Shown here: piece by piece, positions 54,194 through 64,000 of the stretch | How positions within the stretch are numbered: the stretch's first letter is position 1 | Layout: each line of letters starts with the position of its first letter | NCBI GenBank assembly: GCA_038496445.1 | Contig: JALMLS010000228.1 | Coordinates: 543,117 to 607,116, forward strand | DNA: 64,000 bases | Source of the DNA: Trichosphaerium sp. ATCC 40318 | Taxonomy: Eukaryota; Discosea; Flabellinia; Trichosidae | Reading direction: 5' to 3' | Made by a program: the position numbers and the translations under genes | Notes under the pieces: generated by a model | What the model was told of the DNA's origin: nothing | The model's database searches: none | What the model saw: only the letters and a program-made list of their open reading frames with translations

Positions 54194-55215
54194 CTAGATG
54201 TTGGAATGTTCCTGGATCATTGTCGAATCTGGGGTACCTATCACTTGAATACAATCATCACCAGCACCACCTATTATATTAGATACTTCTACATTACTGA
54301 GGACAGCCTTATCATTTCCTGAACCAAGATTGATGGTGTTTTGGAACACAACATTTGTTGCTCGAATGCAGTCATTTCCAGTACCTTGTTTTGAAACAAT
54401 TACTAAAAGTAAACTTCACATACGATACCTGTGAGCACATTGCCTGCGATTGAAGCACCCTCCATCACAACTAAGCAATCAAAGCCTTCCAATAGTGATA
54501 TACCACTCCTTACAATAGCACCTGCTCCAACAAGAACACAATCATCTCCGCTTGATCCAATAATTGAGTCTACAGACTCTCCAGGTAGTATCTTGATACA
54601 GTTTGTACCTAGCAATACGTTACTATAATAATTACAAGAACCTTTGTATTGCGTACATTCATCAAAGTTACAGCGATCACAAGCACAACCTCGAGAACAA
54701 GGACCCAAGAAAATAGTCGAACAAATACTGTTATCAAAATTTGTTGGGTTTGATGTTGGTGCGATAGTTGCTGGCTGCATTGTTGGCTGTATTGTAGGTG
54801 CATCTGTAGCATCCATCGAAACATTAAAAGTTGTAGGTTCAGCAATACCACAAAGGCTTATTGTATTAAGACTTTTACTAGTTAGTTACAAAATCTTCGA
54901 AATGAAACTTACATTGCGGTACTACTTTCAGTAGAAAAATATGTTCTATCTCCTACCGTTATAGATGCTTGTAATTCCGATGTACCAGTTCCTTCACAGT
55001 ATAAGAGATAATCACGTGAACTATTTCACTAACCTGTTACTTCCATAGAGAACGAACATGTAACAGTACCACCCACAGCTATCATTCCACTAGCAGAGAA
55101 TCCTGTCCCATCAACAGACTCTCCAAAAGCCTTATTGCAGATTACTTTAATTGAATACTACTTCTATAACTACGTACAATGTCACAGGATTTCTTGGTGT
55201 AACAAAAGAAGGTGT
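54194..55215 (-). CDS. Secreted Pro/Thr-rich protein with repeat-like beta segments
   Basis: Exons: FGESVDGTGFSASGMIAVGG and TVTCSFSMEVTG; after an intron GTGTSELQASITVGDRTYFS; then CGIAEPTTFNVSMDATDAPT, TIQPTMQPATIAPTSNPTNF, a cysteine module (STIFLGPCSRGCACDRCNFD, ECTQYKGSCNYY) and glycine/aspartate-rich beta repeats (GESVDSIIGSSGDDCVLVGA, INLGSGNDKAVLSNVEV, NIIGGAGDDCIQVIG) reminiscent of parallel-beta or calcium-binding nonapeptide-type repeats. Stop near 54194. The signal peptide may be the separate exon at 56238. Style matches the other secreted PT-rich genes at 1 and 31620. Confidence 0.6.
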
Positions 55216-55499
55216 TCGGAATTTTAAACTGTTTTTTTGAACGCCACAAAAACTGCATATCACTCTAAATTCACTCATTTGGTAGTGGTATTATTTGGGT
55301 ACTGGTGGATAAATACGAGCGGCATCAACATAGTATGTATGGAACAAGCGTTTGTAAACAAAGTTATCCTTTTAAGGGGATGGAATTCTAATCGAACTGC
55401 CCATAAGTATTTTTTGTTTACCTTCCATCTTTTCCTTTATGTCCTTCAATATCAACAGGACCAAATATCTCTTAAAGTTTAGTTTACAGCCTACAAAAA

Positions 55500-55857
55500 C
55501 TAAGAATATCACACCGTAAGCTGGATAGGTCGTGTTTGCAAGTAGAATAGGCATACCATATGACCCTTTATATGAAGTTTTTCTGCAGCTTCGTTCATCA
55601 GTTTGTTGAAATGAGGATCATCTTTGTGGATTGTTTTCCCTCCATTTGCACTTCCATAGATCAACGTAGAATCACCAGTTATCGGTAAACAAGTCGTTGC
55701 TATAAACAAACGGTATCAAAAAGGAGATAACTTTTCATTTAAGGCTACAATAAACGTCTAAAATGCTGACGTACCGACCGATGAGTCTGTATCCTTTGTA
55801 ATCAAGAGCAACCATAAACGGAAAATGTAATCCATCGATATTGGCTGTTGTATCTTT
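55500..55857 (-). pseudogene. CLU-domain gene piece, distal part
   Basis: Minus strand reads KDTTANIDGLHFPFMVALDY, KGYRLIG, then after an intron TTCLPITGDSTLIYGSANGG, KTIHKDDPHFNKLMNEAAEK and LHIKGHMV. The order DYxGYRLI / LPI / LIYGS.DGG / D..F...M...A..L.LK.H is that of the central region of CLU (clustered mitochondria) proteins. The preceding part of the domain lies next to it on the opposite strand (55858-56070). Confidence 0.65.
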
Positions 55858-56070
55858 TTCAAGTTTGCAATCGATCCTTATGGTATCTATGGTGGTGATA
55901 AATTTACATCAAAGGCCGTAGGTAAGAAACCCAATGATTTAAATCAAAGGTTACCCTACTTTTTTTTTTTCCCTGATCTTTTCGATTAAGGACATGAATT
56001 GAATGGTCTTAAAGCGTACTACCACTACGAATGTACTAGTACGCAAATCAAATCAGTTACAACTTAATCA
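55858..56070 (+). pseudogene. CLU-domain gene piece, proximal part, inverted
   Basis: Plus strand reads KFAIDPYGIYGGDKFTSKAV, splices over a GTAAGAA...GATTAAG intron, then GHELNGLKAYYHYECTSTQ. In CLU-type proteins this F.fa.D.YgiYGGD..a.KaaGHELkGL block comes just before the DYxGYRL block, yet here it faces away from it. The two pieces diverge from about 55857, so an inversion break lies inside the gene. Confidence 0.65.
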
Positions 56071-56084
56071 ACACTTGAAGCATG

Positions 56085-56238
56085 TCATACCTTCTCGCCT
56101 CCAGCAATACCACCTACATTAACAGGTTTAATTGTCTTCTGGTGATTAGGAATACTTCTCTCATTGATGATTACCCTTAATACCAGCATAAGAGAAAGAA
56201 ATACAAAGGACAAACAAAGTAATTGCTGATGACAACAT
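56085..56238 (-). CDS. Signal-peptide exon(s) of a secreted protein
   Basis: ATG 56238 opens MLSSAITLFVLCISFSYAGI, a typical signal peptide, followed across a GTAATC...CACCAG intron by KTIKPVNVGGIAGGEK. The next exon is not found because the inverted CLU piece follows. It may be the original 5' end of the secreted gene at 54194-55215, now separated. Confidence 0.45.
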
Positions 56239-56349
56239 AGAGAAAAAACTAGGAAAAAAAAAACGTGCCCTCCTGATTTACTCGCAATATCAATAAATTG
56301 TTTGGAGAGCGTACTGAGTTTATACAAGTACTCTAATTTATCGTCTAAT

Positions 56350-56678
56350 CCTTTAGGTCTATACGCAAACAACACTTGAAACTCAGAATTCCAATCTATG
56401 CAAGCACACAGACAAGTTGAAGCAATACTCTTGAAGAAGACTTTGTGGATGTCAATTCTGTCTTGTCCACATCTTGCAATTCTACATTTTGCGTATGTGT
56501 AACCCTGACCAGAACCTAAAAGCTTGCGTTTATCATAAATTAAGTAGATATAAGAGGTACCTTGACTTATATCGTCGGTATCAACAGTACTTGACGAGTA
56601 AGTTTGTCCTTTTTCACTTGTTGAACTCTTATTGTCTTCTTCTTCGATGGAAGGATTCCAGATCGGGACTAAAAACAA
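56350..56678 (-). CDS. Acidic protein gene crossing the arm boundary, right copy
   Basis: Same start block as the left fragment (VPIWNPSIEEEDNKSSTSEK) and identical up to 56447. Beyond the boundary it continues open: HKVFFKSIASTCLCACIDWN, FQVLFAYRPKGLDDKLEYL, KLSTLSKQFIDIASKSGG, with possible short introns. Because this copy is continuous through the breakpoint, it is likely the ancestral arrangement. No family recognised. Confidence 0.45.
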
Positions 56679-56689
56679 ATGCTTGTCTC

Positions 56690-56917
56690 ATGTCTTTTGA
56701 TGAGCTGCCTTCGTTTTTACTCAAGGACAAGCTAGCTGTGGTACAACGGGAAAAAGGCCGTGGTTTATTGGTCTACAAAGTGTTTCGCAGTAGTAATGAT
56801 GCCAAGCATGCTAGAGATACACTTTCACTTGTGAAAGCGTTTGATCCAGCTGCATTAAAGAAGTGGAAAAAAGCACGTGCTAGGCGTATACGCCTTACAC
56901 GGAAGGCCTGCCACTGA
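56690..56917 (+). CDS. Small basic protein, right copy
   Basis: Mirror of 40596-40823, same 75-residue frame. On the plus strand here, converging with the acidic gene. Confidence 0.45.
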   Translation: MSFDELPSFLLKDKLAVVQREKGRGLLVYKVFRSSNDAKHARDTLSLVKAFDPAALKKWKKARARRIRLTRKACH

Positions 56918-57663
56918 TTATGGCTTGTAAATTGTAACTATCGTGTGGTTTTATTAATAAATTTCCAAACATTAAAAAAAAAATGTTCTCTGGACTAAGA
57001 TATGTCACTTCGCCTTTTTTATCATCTTCGCTCAAGTATCTCACTGAAGTGTTTGGTTCTTCATAAGGCGTTACATCGGTTATGGCTGCTTCTGTGTATG
57101 GGGTTATACTTGGATTTGTATAAGCACTGTAATCACCACAAGCATCGGTATCTAGGGTGTAATTCTGTTGAAGATCAGAATTCTGCACCTCCTGTGGTAC
57201 TTCTGCGTCCTTCTCTTCAACGTATTGTTCTACGACATGATGTAAAATTCAAGCTTGAACGATGATATCTCGTACCTACATCGGCCGCAGCATACGCTCC
57301 AGCGTGCATTCCAGCCGTTAGATCATCGGAAGAGGTGTTGAGGTTCTGAGACTGACCATACGCTTCAGTGTGAAGCGGTATGTCTTCTGAATCCTGTTCT
57401 TGTTCTTTGTTTCCAGGTAATGCAAGTGATGAGTACGCTGTTGTTGGTAACCTTTCTGATCCTTCATCATCGGAGGATTCATTATTACTTTCATTGTAGT
57501 TCAAGTATGTGATATTATCAATACCACCGTATAGTTTGGTGTAATCATTAGGTAGTTCAGAGTCTGAGTCTGAGTCTGGGTCTGAGGAATCCTTGTCTTG
57601 TTCTGAAAGCTGCGTTTTTATAACGAGAAATAAAAAGATATTTAAGACATTGCTGTAGTACAT
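56895..57663 (-). CDS. Acidic, tyrosine-rich low-complexity protein, right copy
   Basis: Mirror of 39850-40618 with identical translation. The same GTACGAG...CATGTCGTAG intron separates the two main exons. Confidence 0.5.
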
Positions 57664-57732
57664 TTGGAACCAAGGAGGCTCGGAGGATCACTACCAGTTG
57701 GAGACGGAGAAGACGCACTTGATTTTGATGTA

Positions 57733-58897
57733 TCAAAGTTCAACAGCCTAGGTTTTTAAGCATAACAAAAAAAGGTAAATCGTGCTTCCACAATGACAAT
57801 CATTAATGGTTTTCACCTCTAGTCAAGGTCAACATTATTTCAATTACCTGTAGCATGTTTATTGAGATTAGTGGTCTATCTAAAGCGAACAGTGACGGGA
57901 TCTGGTGCACAAAATTAGTTTCGTTGACAAAAAAGGCAGTTCATACAATGAACCAAATCACGTTTTCTTTCAAGTCAATTCTGTCTGTTTTAAACCTCAA
58001 GATCCAGGAAGCTTCACATAAATTAACTGGTAGATCTTTAAGATGAGGAAAGTAATCTCCTCTCTCATGCTTTGGCGGTGTAGGGATGGTAAACGCTTAA
58101 AAAAACAAACAGAGTTTACAACTTTTGATACTTTCGTAAACAAGACGGCGTTACCTTTATATCGAGTACCACGAATCCTTTGCTAAAAAGTACCCACGTG
58201 TTAGTTCATGAACTTTATATTCTTTTGGATTACCTTAGTTATGTAACACGATTGTTTGTGGTCTTTTATTGTCAAGCCATAATATTCTTGCAACACTAAG
58301 ACTTAGTTAATGACATGTGATATAAGCAGCTTTGTACACAGCGTACTGTAAAGCTAACGCGCAATGTGCTGGTCTTGTTTATTTTAGTATACACGTGATA
58401 AATTTGTAATCATTACTTACCTGTGAAGATCAATGTTTTCAATGACACATCAAAAGGCCTATCCCAAGGCATATATGGTCTTAGTGCCTTACCACAAACA
58501 GTACAAGCCTTCAAATCGTTAAGCGGTGGTAAAATTCTCTGGAAAAGAGGAAAAACCGTTGTAGAAAGGTTGAGAGTATCCTCATGCGTACGACTATATC
58601 TTCATTGACACAATAATAATGAGGCTCAGCTTAGAACAAAAAATTAATACAAACTGAGTACGTTGTGGTTCGTATAGACGTACTTTGTGCGAATGTACTC
58701 TTACAAGACGCTTCAAACCCGACTTCACATGTCAGTGCGGTTTTTGCCCTGTATTGCTTTCTACAACGATACATGGTAATATCAAAGGCCTTCTTATACG
58801 ACTTGTGGCGATGATGGCGTTAAAACAAATTCAGAAAATTTGTCAACTTTTTTCGCCTAGTTACTACATCTGGAAAGCACGTGTGCATAAACTTTCA
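57733..58897 (-). CDS. Uncharacterised zinc-ribbon-like protein, right copy
   Basis: Mirror of 38616-39780; same exon chain with KACTVCGKALRPY and no differences seen. Confidence 0.6.
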
Positions 58898-59020
58898 TCT
58901 TGTGTATGTCTTGTTAGATATTAGAAGCGAAATAGAGCATCTACAGCTCAAATAAACTCAACACAGATGCTTTCAAAACAACCGAAAGTTCAAAACACAG
59001 TGTAACCTGATACCACCACT

Positions 59021-59305
59021 TTACAACTTATCGTACATTATAGATTGTACCAGCACTATGTTAATAGAGCTTGTGGAATATCTTTGGCTATTATTGCAAT
59101 AGGCATAGAACTCTTTGCAAGTGCACGTGCGTATATTCTTTTTTTGTATGTATTTTCTAACAGCTTGCAAGTGAAACAAACTTATCAGTATTGACAAGAA
59201 CTGTTGCCTAATAAGGAAAGTATCAGCATATGCTCCTTGAGCACTTGCTCGTGATGCGTCAGTCTCTCCAAACGTATAACAAGCTCTGTTTAGGTGGGAA
59301 CGCAA
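59021..59305 (-). CDS. Uncertain ORF, right copy
   Basis: Mirror of 38208-38492; coding strand undecided, as in the left arm. Confidence 0.25.
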   Translation of the reverse strand: MRSHLNRACYTFGETDASRASAQGAYADTFLIRQQFLSILISLFHLQAVRKYIQKKNIRTCTCKEFYAYCNNSQRYSTSSINIVLVQSIMYDKL

Positions 59306-59404
59306 ATAATTTATTTTTAAAAGTGGAGGTGCTCTAGTTTCTGCTTTAGCGCCTAAATATTGTTAAATGCAGTACGAATGTGGATGATTCTTACCTCAAT
59401 TCGA

Positions 59405-62086
59405 CTATGCAGCATGCGTAGTTGTGACGGGATTGAACTGTTTTTCAAAACCGGGCAACAATGTCTGTATCTCAATTGGCGCTCGAAACATGTCCGTCTC
59501 AAGCTTTACTAGTTCTTCAAATATCGTTACAATGGTGCTTAGTTTAGGTTTCAAGTTTTGTTTCATAGATGGTCCAGAAGAATTGCTTGGTGTATTGTTA
59601 GGCTTGAAACCCGATGGATCATTGAGTTGATCAACAAGCTTCAGTATACTGGGATTTACGCGCGTACTTGCATGTCCTAAAACACGTCATAATGTAAGTA
59701 CTAAGTACGTTATTACACCCTGATACGCATGTCGTGTTTTTTCTATAGATTTGAGTTCGCTTACGTCTTGCTTTACTGTATTAAAACACTTGGAGCATAT
59801 ATCTTCTGTGTAAGCATAGAACTGATACGCTTTCTTTGCCAAAACAATTTGAAAGCCAAAGTAGGAAACTACAGATGAGTCATGTCTACTTGATTCTTCT
59901 AACGCGTAAAGCGTTTGACATATCTACGCGTACCTCCATTTTGTAATAAAGAGTTTCTTATTAGCTCAACAAGCTTAGCTCGCTTGTATTCTATAGTTAC
60001 AACGAGTTTTTCAGTGTCCAAAAGAAGCCCTTTTAGTTTTTGAGTAACGAGTAGCAGATCATTGAACAAGTCATCTAATATCCCTGTATCACGCTAAATA
60101 TATTAATAAATAACGCCGCGAGTACTTCTTCGTTTTGTACCAGCAAAAAAATAGATTCTTCCAGTTGCAGCTTCCTATGCGGTGCAAACAGACCCTATTA
60201 AGTGTAAAAGTTAATTCAAGCCATACAAAGAGGACTTACAGGACACTGAGGTGCTAACCTCTTTTGAATATCTAATATTTTTTTCGTATTTTCTACAATG
60301 GCTCTACCCTGTTGTCCAAAATTAGTTTTTTGAAACAAAACTTGTTCCCCCATAAATTTCTTAAATCCAACAAACCTCGTCTATTTCTTTAGCCACTCCT
60401 TCAATAAGCGCGAGTGCTTTAGTCAGGTTTTCAAAGTCCACGTGATCGTCAGGTGTATATTTAATAAGTTGCTTAAAGAGAATGTTATAACATGAGCAGG
60501 GAAATCAGAGTCTGTACTTACCTCTAGAAGTAACTTGTACCTCTAAGCAAAAAACAACAAAAGTCAGCACATACATATGATGGTGTCTCACGTACAGGAA
60601 CTCTTTGTATTGGCATAATCTGAAAAGATTCTAGGGTTTGTGTTCCTATATTTGGATTTTTACATGCTCCCTAGTAGACAAAATGATGAGACACATGTTA
60701 GGCGTTGTACAAAAGCGTACTCTAAGAAATTTTTGAAATTCAGCATTTCGTTCTTTGGCAGCTGCTGTAGCATCAAGGATCGTGTTAAACTTATTAACAT
60801 AATTCGTATACAACTTCAAATACGGTGCCTAATATGTTGTCATTTCAAAAAAAAAAATCACGTGATCAACATGTGAAAAACCCAAAATAGTTAACATATT
60901 TACCAAGTCGCCAAATACTTTGCCGTATCCTGTTCCTTTACTTTTGGTTGTTCTGCTCTCTTCTAATTGCTGTAAAAACTCTTTATTAACACTATAGATA
61001 GGTATTAAATCAGCAAAGATGCTGTTGATAACAGGAAGCTCCAAAATGGCTTCTTGTCCGCCATTAAATGTTGCAGAAGCTTTCAAAGGTTCATAAAATC
61101 CCTAGTAACAAGTTAATACTTCATAAAGTTGTAAAGATACCTCAGCCTCAATGTTTTCTCGTTTTTTGGCATGTGCAAGCATGCGACGATATCTCTTACG
61201 TTGTGAGAATCCACGAACAACACCTTGAAGTTTGGCAATATTCTCTGAGAGCTACAAGAAGTTTTCAGAAAAGGAGAAACAAAGTCGAATCAAAGAACCT
61301 TGTAATCGCGTTTTTGTGCAGCAATGTTTCGTTTTACAGTTGCAAAACTGACGTCAATATCACTCAGCACTTGTCTTTTATGCCTCTCTATCCGTACAGT
61401 CTCTTGACGAATAATCTAAGTCTGTCAAAAAAGAAAAAAAAAAAAGGCAAAAAAGAAAAAAAAACCGGCAAAAAAAACAATAACCATTGTACCTCCTGTC
61501 GGACACTAGCATCAAATTCTGTTGTTTCTACAAGTGTCTTTAGCTCGCTAATATAACCTTCAAACAACTACAAATAGTTTGAGTGACTTTACAGAGTGAG
61601 AGCGAACGGTTTTGTGGCACAACCTTGTTGAATCTGGCTTCTTTTGATTTTAACAGTTCTCTAACTGATTTTTTGACACTGTTGTGTTGTTTTTCAGCCT
61701 GGTGGACCTTCTGAACGAGTTCTTGAGCAATTTCTATGCTCGGTAAACGATTCTCAGCTTAAATGTCAGTGACTTACTTGTTTTAGGTACCTACAATCGT
61801 TGTGTTGTGTTTTGTGGCGTCGGATGTGGCGCCTGAATTTTTTGGGCGTGTTGATTTCAACATTTCGTGATCTGGGACCTTCATTATCAGTTTCTTGGTA
61901 CTATCGAAGTCATTGGAATATTTTGAAGGCTTTGGAGGGTAAGCAACAAAGAATTACAGTTTTTTGCCTCTTATAGGCTTGAATGGCGTACGTTATTCTT
62001 TTTATTGCCCGTAGGCTGTGTTTCATCAGTATGGTTATCTAAAATAGTTAAATCGAGCGGAAACCGTTCAAAACAGCTTTTTCCAT
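59405..62086 (-). CDS. RhoGEF (coiled coil, IQ-like, DH-PH), right copy
   Basis: Mirror of 35427-38108 with the same DH signature (IMPIQRVPRYKLLLEQL) and exon structure. Both copies look intact, so gene dosage is doubled if the repeat is real. Confidence 0.85.
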
Positions 62087-62443
62087 TGTCGAGCCTTGTT
62101 ATGGAGTGTATCACATATTTACTTTCTTCTATTGGTTGAATTGGTGTGAAATAAAAACCTTGAATTCAACAAAAACCGTTAAGTGTAAACTACCACTTCA
62201 CTTTGGTTCGACTCGTACTTGCAATGCAAAAAAAAAAAAAACCAATTGAGCGTGCAATGCACTAATGACTATCGCAAATTCTACAATCAGAAAGAAACAA
62301 GAAGAAAATGTAGAACCAATCAAGAAAACATGCAAAAAAGTCATGCTTTACCATACTCTACTAAAAGAACAATCCAATAATAGTGCGTGTTAAGTCAGAA
62401 TTGCGTTGAGACAAGAAGTATAAGTTATTTTTCTTTATTATTC

Positions 62444-62456
62444 ACAAGTTTGTATC
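62444..62456. repeat. LINE target-site duplication, right arm
   Basis: ACAAGTTTGTATC, the reverse complement of 35057-35069, directly precedes the LINE. The partner copy lies beyond the window end. Confidence 0.85.
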
Positions 62457-64000
62457 GCTTCTACATTTCAAGTGCTGGCTAACCGCCAGCTAAGTAACCC
62501 CTTTGAGGTGCAGAGAGGAGTCAAACAAGGTGATCCTCTCTCTCCTACTCTCTTTGTCTTGTGCATGGAGCCTATATTGGCCCGTGTGCAAGAAATAAAC
62601 CAAGGTGTAACACTTGGTGAAACACGTATCACCTCCCTTGCTTTTGCGGATGATATTGCTGGATTGTGTTCTTGCCCACAGGACGCAATTAACTTCAAAG
62701 CGGTTCTTAGAGCTGCTGAACACACCGTAGGCCTTATAGCTAATCCCTCTAAGTGCTTCAGTATTAGTAATCTCAAGACGCCCGCCTTTCAAAACACGGA
62801 CGAGGTAAAGTATCTAGGTATTTACTTCCGAGCTGATGAAGGAGTGGCTAACTATGCCTCTGACGTTATTGACAAACTCTCCAAGCAAGTTTGTCGTTGG
62901 CGCTACCTGGCACGTACTCTAATTTCTAAGAAAACAATTTATACAGCCTATGCGCTGCCTCTTTTTACTTATTACTTTCGCTTTATTAGTATTCATCCCA
63001 CGCAAGTGAGATCTATACGGAATGCGGCTGCTACACTCTTCAATAATCAATTGTCTATGCGGCGTGTAGCTAGCTAGTCGTTATTTTAACCCTCTCAAAG
63101 CTTGTGGTTTAGGTTTGGTTGACCCTGCCAGGTATAATCAAGCTCTACTCGCACGTGTTTGGGAGGTGTTCCTCTTTGACTATGGTTCTCAGGTGTACCA
63201 TAGTCAATGTCAATGGAACCTTTGGCATCAATATGCAGGTGGTGATGAAGGTGGAGGCCTCTGGTCGGGACTGGCGGCCTCCTATCATTACACCACATGC
63301 AAAAAAGCATGGATTAAAATTAACCAACGTTTCAGAGGTAAAACACTCTCAGAGTTGGAGCGCCTTTTTGTCGAGCACAAAATTAAGTTACCACGCACCT
63401 CCTCTGACATCTACCACTTTAATTTTGTCCGTAAAGTTGACACAACTCCTACAATTTCTCGAATGCTTTCTACCCATAAAAAACTTTACAAAACTTTCCC
63501 TCACATTTTCAAGCATCCCAAACTTAAATGTGCTCCTCTAGTTAGGGACTACCTACTCAAATCCATTTTGAGATTTCTACCTTGTGCCTATGATGCGACA
63601 CAAGACCGAATCTCATACATCTTGTTTCAGTCGCCTGCGGCTGATGTTATACGCATCACTAAACATTCCCTTGGCTATACTTTTTCTTATAGCTCACACA
63701 CTCTACACAATGCCATTGTGCTTACTGAAAGGAACCTTGTGGTTCTGGGCATTCTCATCAAATGGTGTTGGAAACTCTACAACCGAGCTCGTCATGGTGA
63801 AGGATTTTACAGTCTTTCTCAAATGGCTTTGTTGGTTAAGATAGATATCAAAGAGACTTTCATCAAAATTGGTTTTTACCAAAGTGAGGTTAGGCGGTCG
63901 GCCCTTCCTTACTATTAACACTTGTACAATTGTAAATTTAACCTATGTGAAGGGCGTGAGGGTTAGTACCTCATATTGTTGGTAGCAGAGGAACGTTATG
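62457..64000 (+). mobile_element. 5'-truncated LINE, right copy (runs off window)
   Basis: Mirror of 33513-35056. The same reverse-transcriptase ORF (62472-63077), the same frameshift at GCTAGCTAG and the same second ORF (63115-63918) are present. The shared truncation point and target duplication show one insertion that was later duplicated with its flanks. The tRNA-like tail is cut by the window edge. Confidence 0.95.

Larger units (their letters stand above)
56447..64000 (-). repeat. Right arm of giant inverted repeat
   Basis: Reverse complement of 33513-41066. It is separated from the left arm by a 15,380-bp spacer and continues past the window. Confidence 0.97.

Noticed and set aside
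54134..54322. 62-codon plus ORF
   Set aside because: Antisense to the GxGDD repeat exon of the secreted gene on the minus strand.

Overview
The window looks like nuclear DNA of a unicellular eukaryote. It is AT-rich, and its genes are split by many short GT-AG introns, mostly 25-110 nt, many with a GTAC-type 5' splice site. The families are eukaryotic: RhoGEF (DH-PH), phosphatidylinositol-phosphate kinase, a NACHT-TPR STAND protein, CLU-domain fragments and a peroxisomal enoyl-CoA isomerase. Nothing bacterial, plastid or mitochondrial is seen. The mix of STAND proteins and secreted PT-rich proteins suits a free-living or host-associated protist. I cannot place it further from sequence alone. 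Long homopolymers and frame slips at C-runs mean some single-base errors are possible.

Layout. 1-0.9 kb: end of a secreted CAP-domain gene with a Pro/Thr/Glu repeat tail (-). 1.5-7.5 kb: a large STAND gene (-) whose exons join into BRCT - TIG/IPT - coiled coil - DUF4062 - NACHT - TPR - polyproline - WH2-like tail. 7.7-9.6 kb: two dispersed repeats (R1, R2). 10-15.4 kb: three clear genes, a Delta3,Delta2-enoyl-CoA isomerase ending in PKL (-), a secreted glycoside-hydrolase-like protein (+) and a PIP kinase (+). 15.7-33.3 kb: an accessory zone of decayed copies (broken paralogue of a 140-aa gene, STAND pseudogene, PIP-kinase pseudogene, second TIG/DUF4062 gene), a nuclear-protein gene, and a secreted PT-rich gene.

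33.5-64 kb is organised by a very large inverted repeat. The left arm (33513-41066) and right arm (56447-64000, running off the window) mirror each other with a constant coordinate sum of 97513, so they are at least 7.55 kb long with no net indel. Each arm carries a 5'-truncated LINE with a 13-bp target-site duplication, a RhoGEF gene, a zinc-ribbon-like gene, an acidic tyrosine-rich gene and a small basic ORF. The 15.4-kb spacer holds a minus-strand gene whose introns share a GAGTC-rich module, a TA-flanked MITE, more R1/R2/R3 copies, an 861-bp element with perfect 31-bp terminal inverted repeats, several uncharacterised genes, a secreted PT-rich gene and a CLU-domain gene broken into two head-to-head pieces.

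Functional picture. The confident genes cover phosphoinositide signalling, Rho GTPase activation, intracellular sensing (STAND), peroxisomal beta-oxidation and secreted enzymes or adhesins. The STAND gene, its relatives and the repeats recur together, pointing to expansion of a sensor family by segmental duplication and decay. The most unusual features are the STAND architecture and the near-perfect palindromic duplication.
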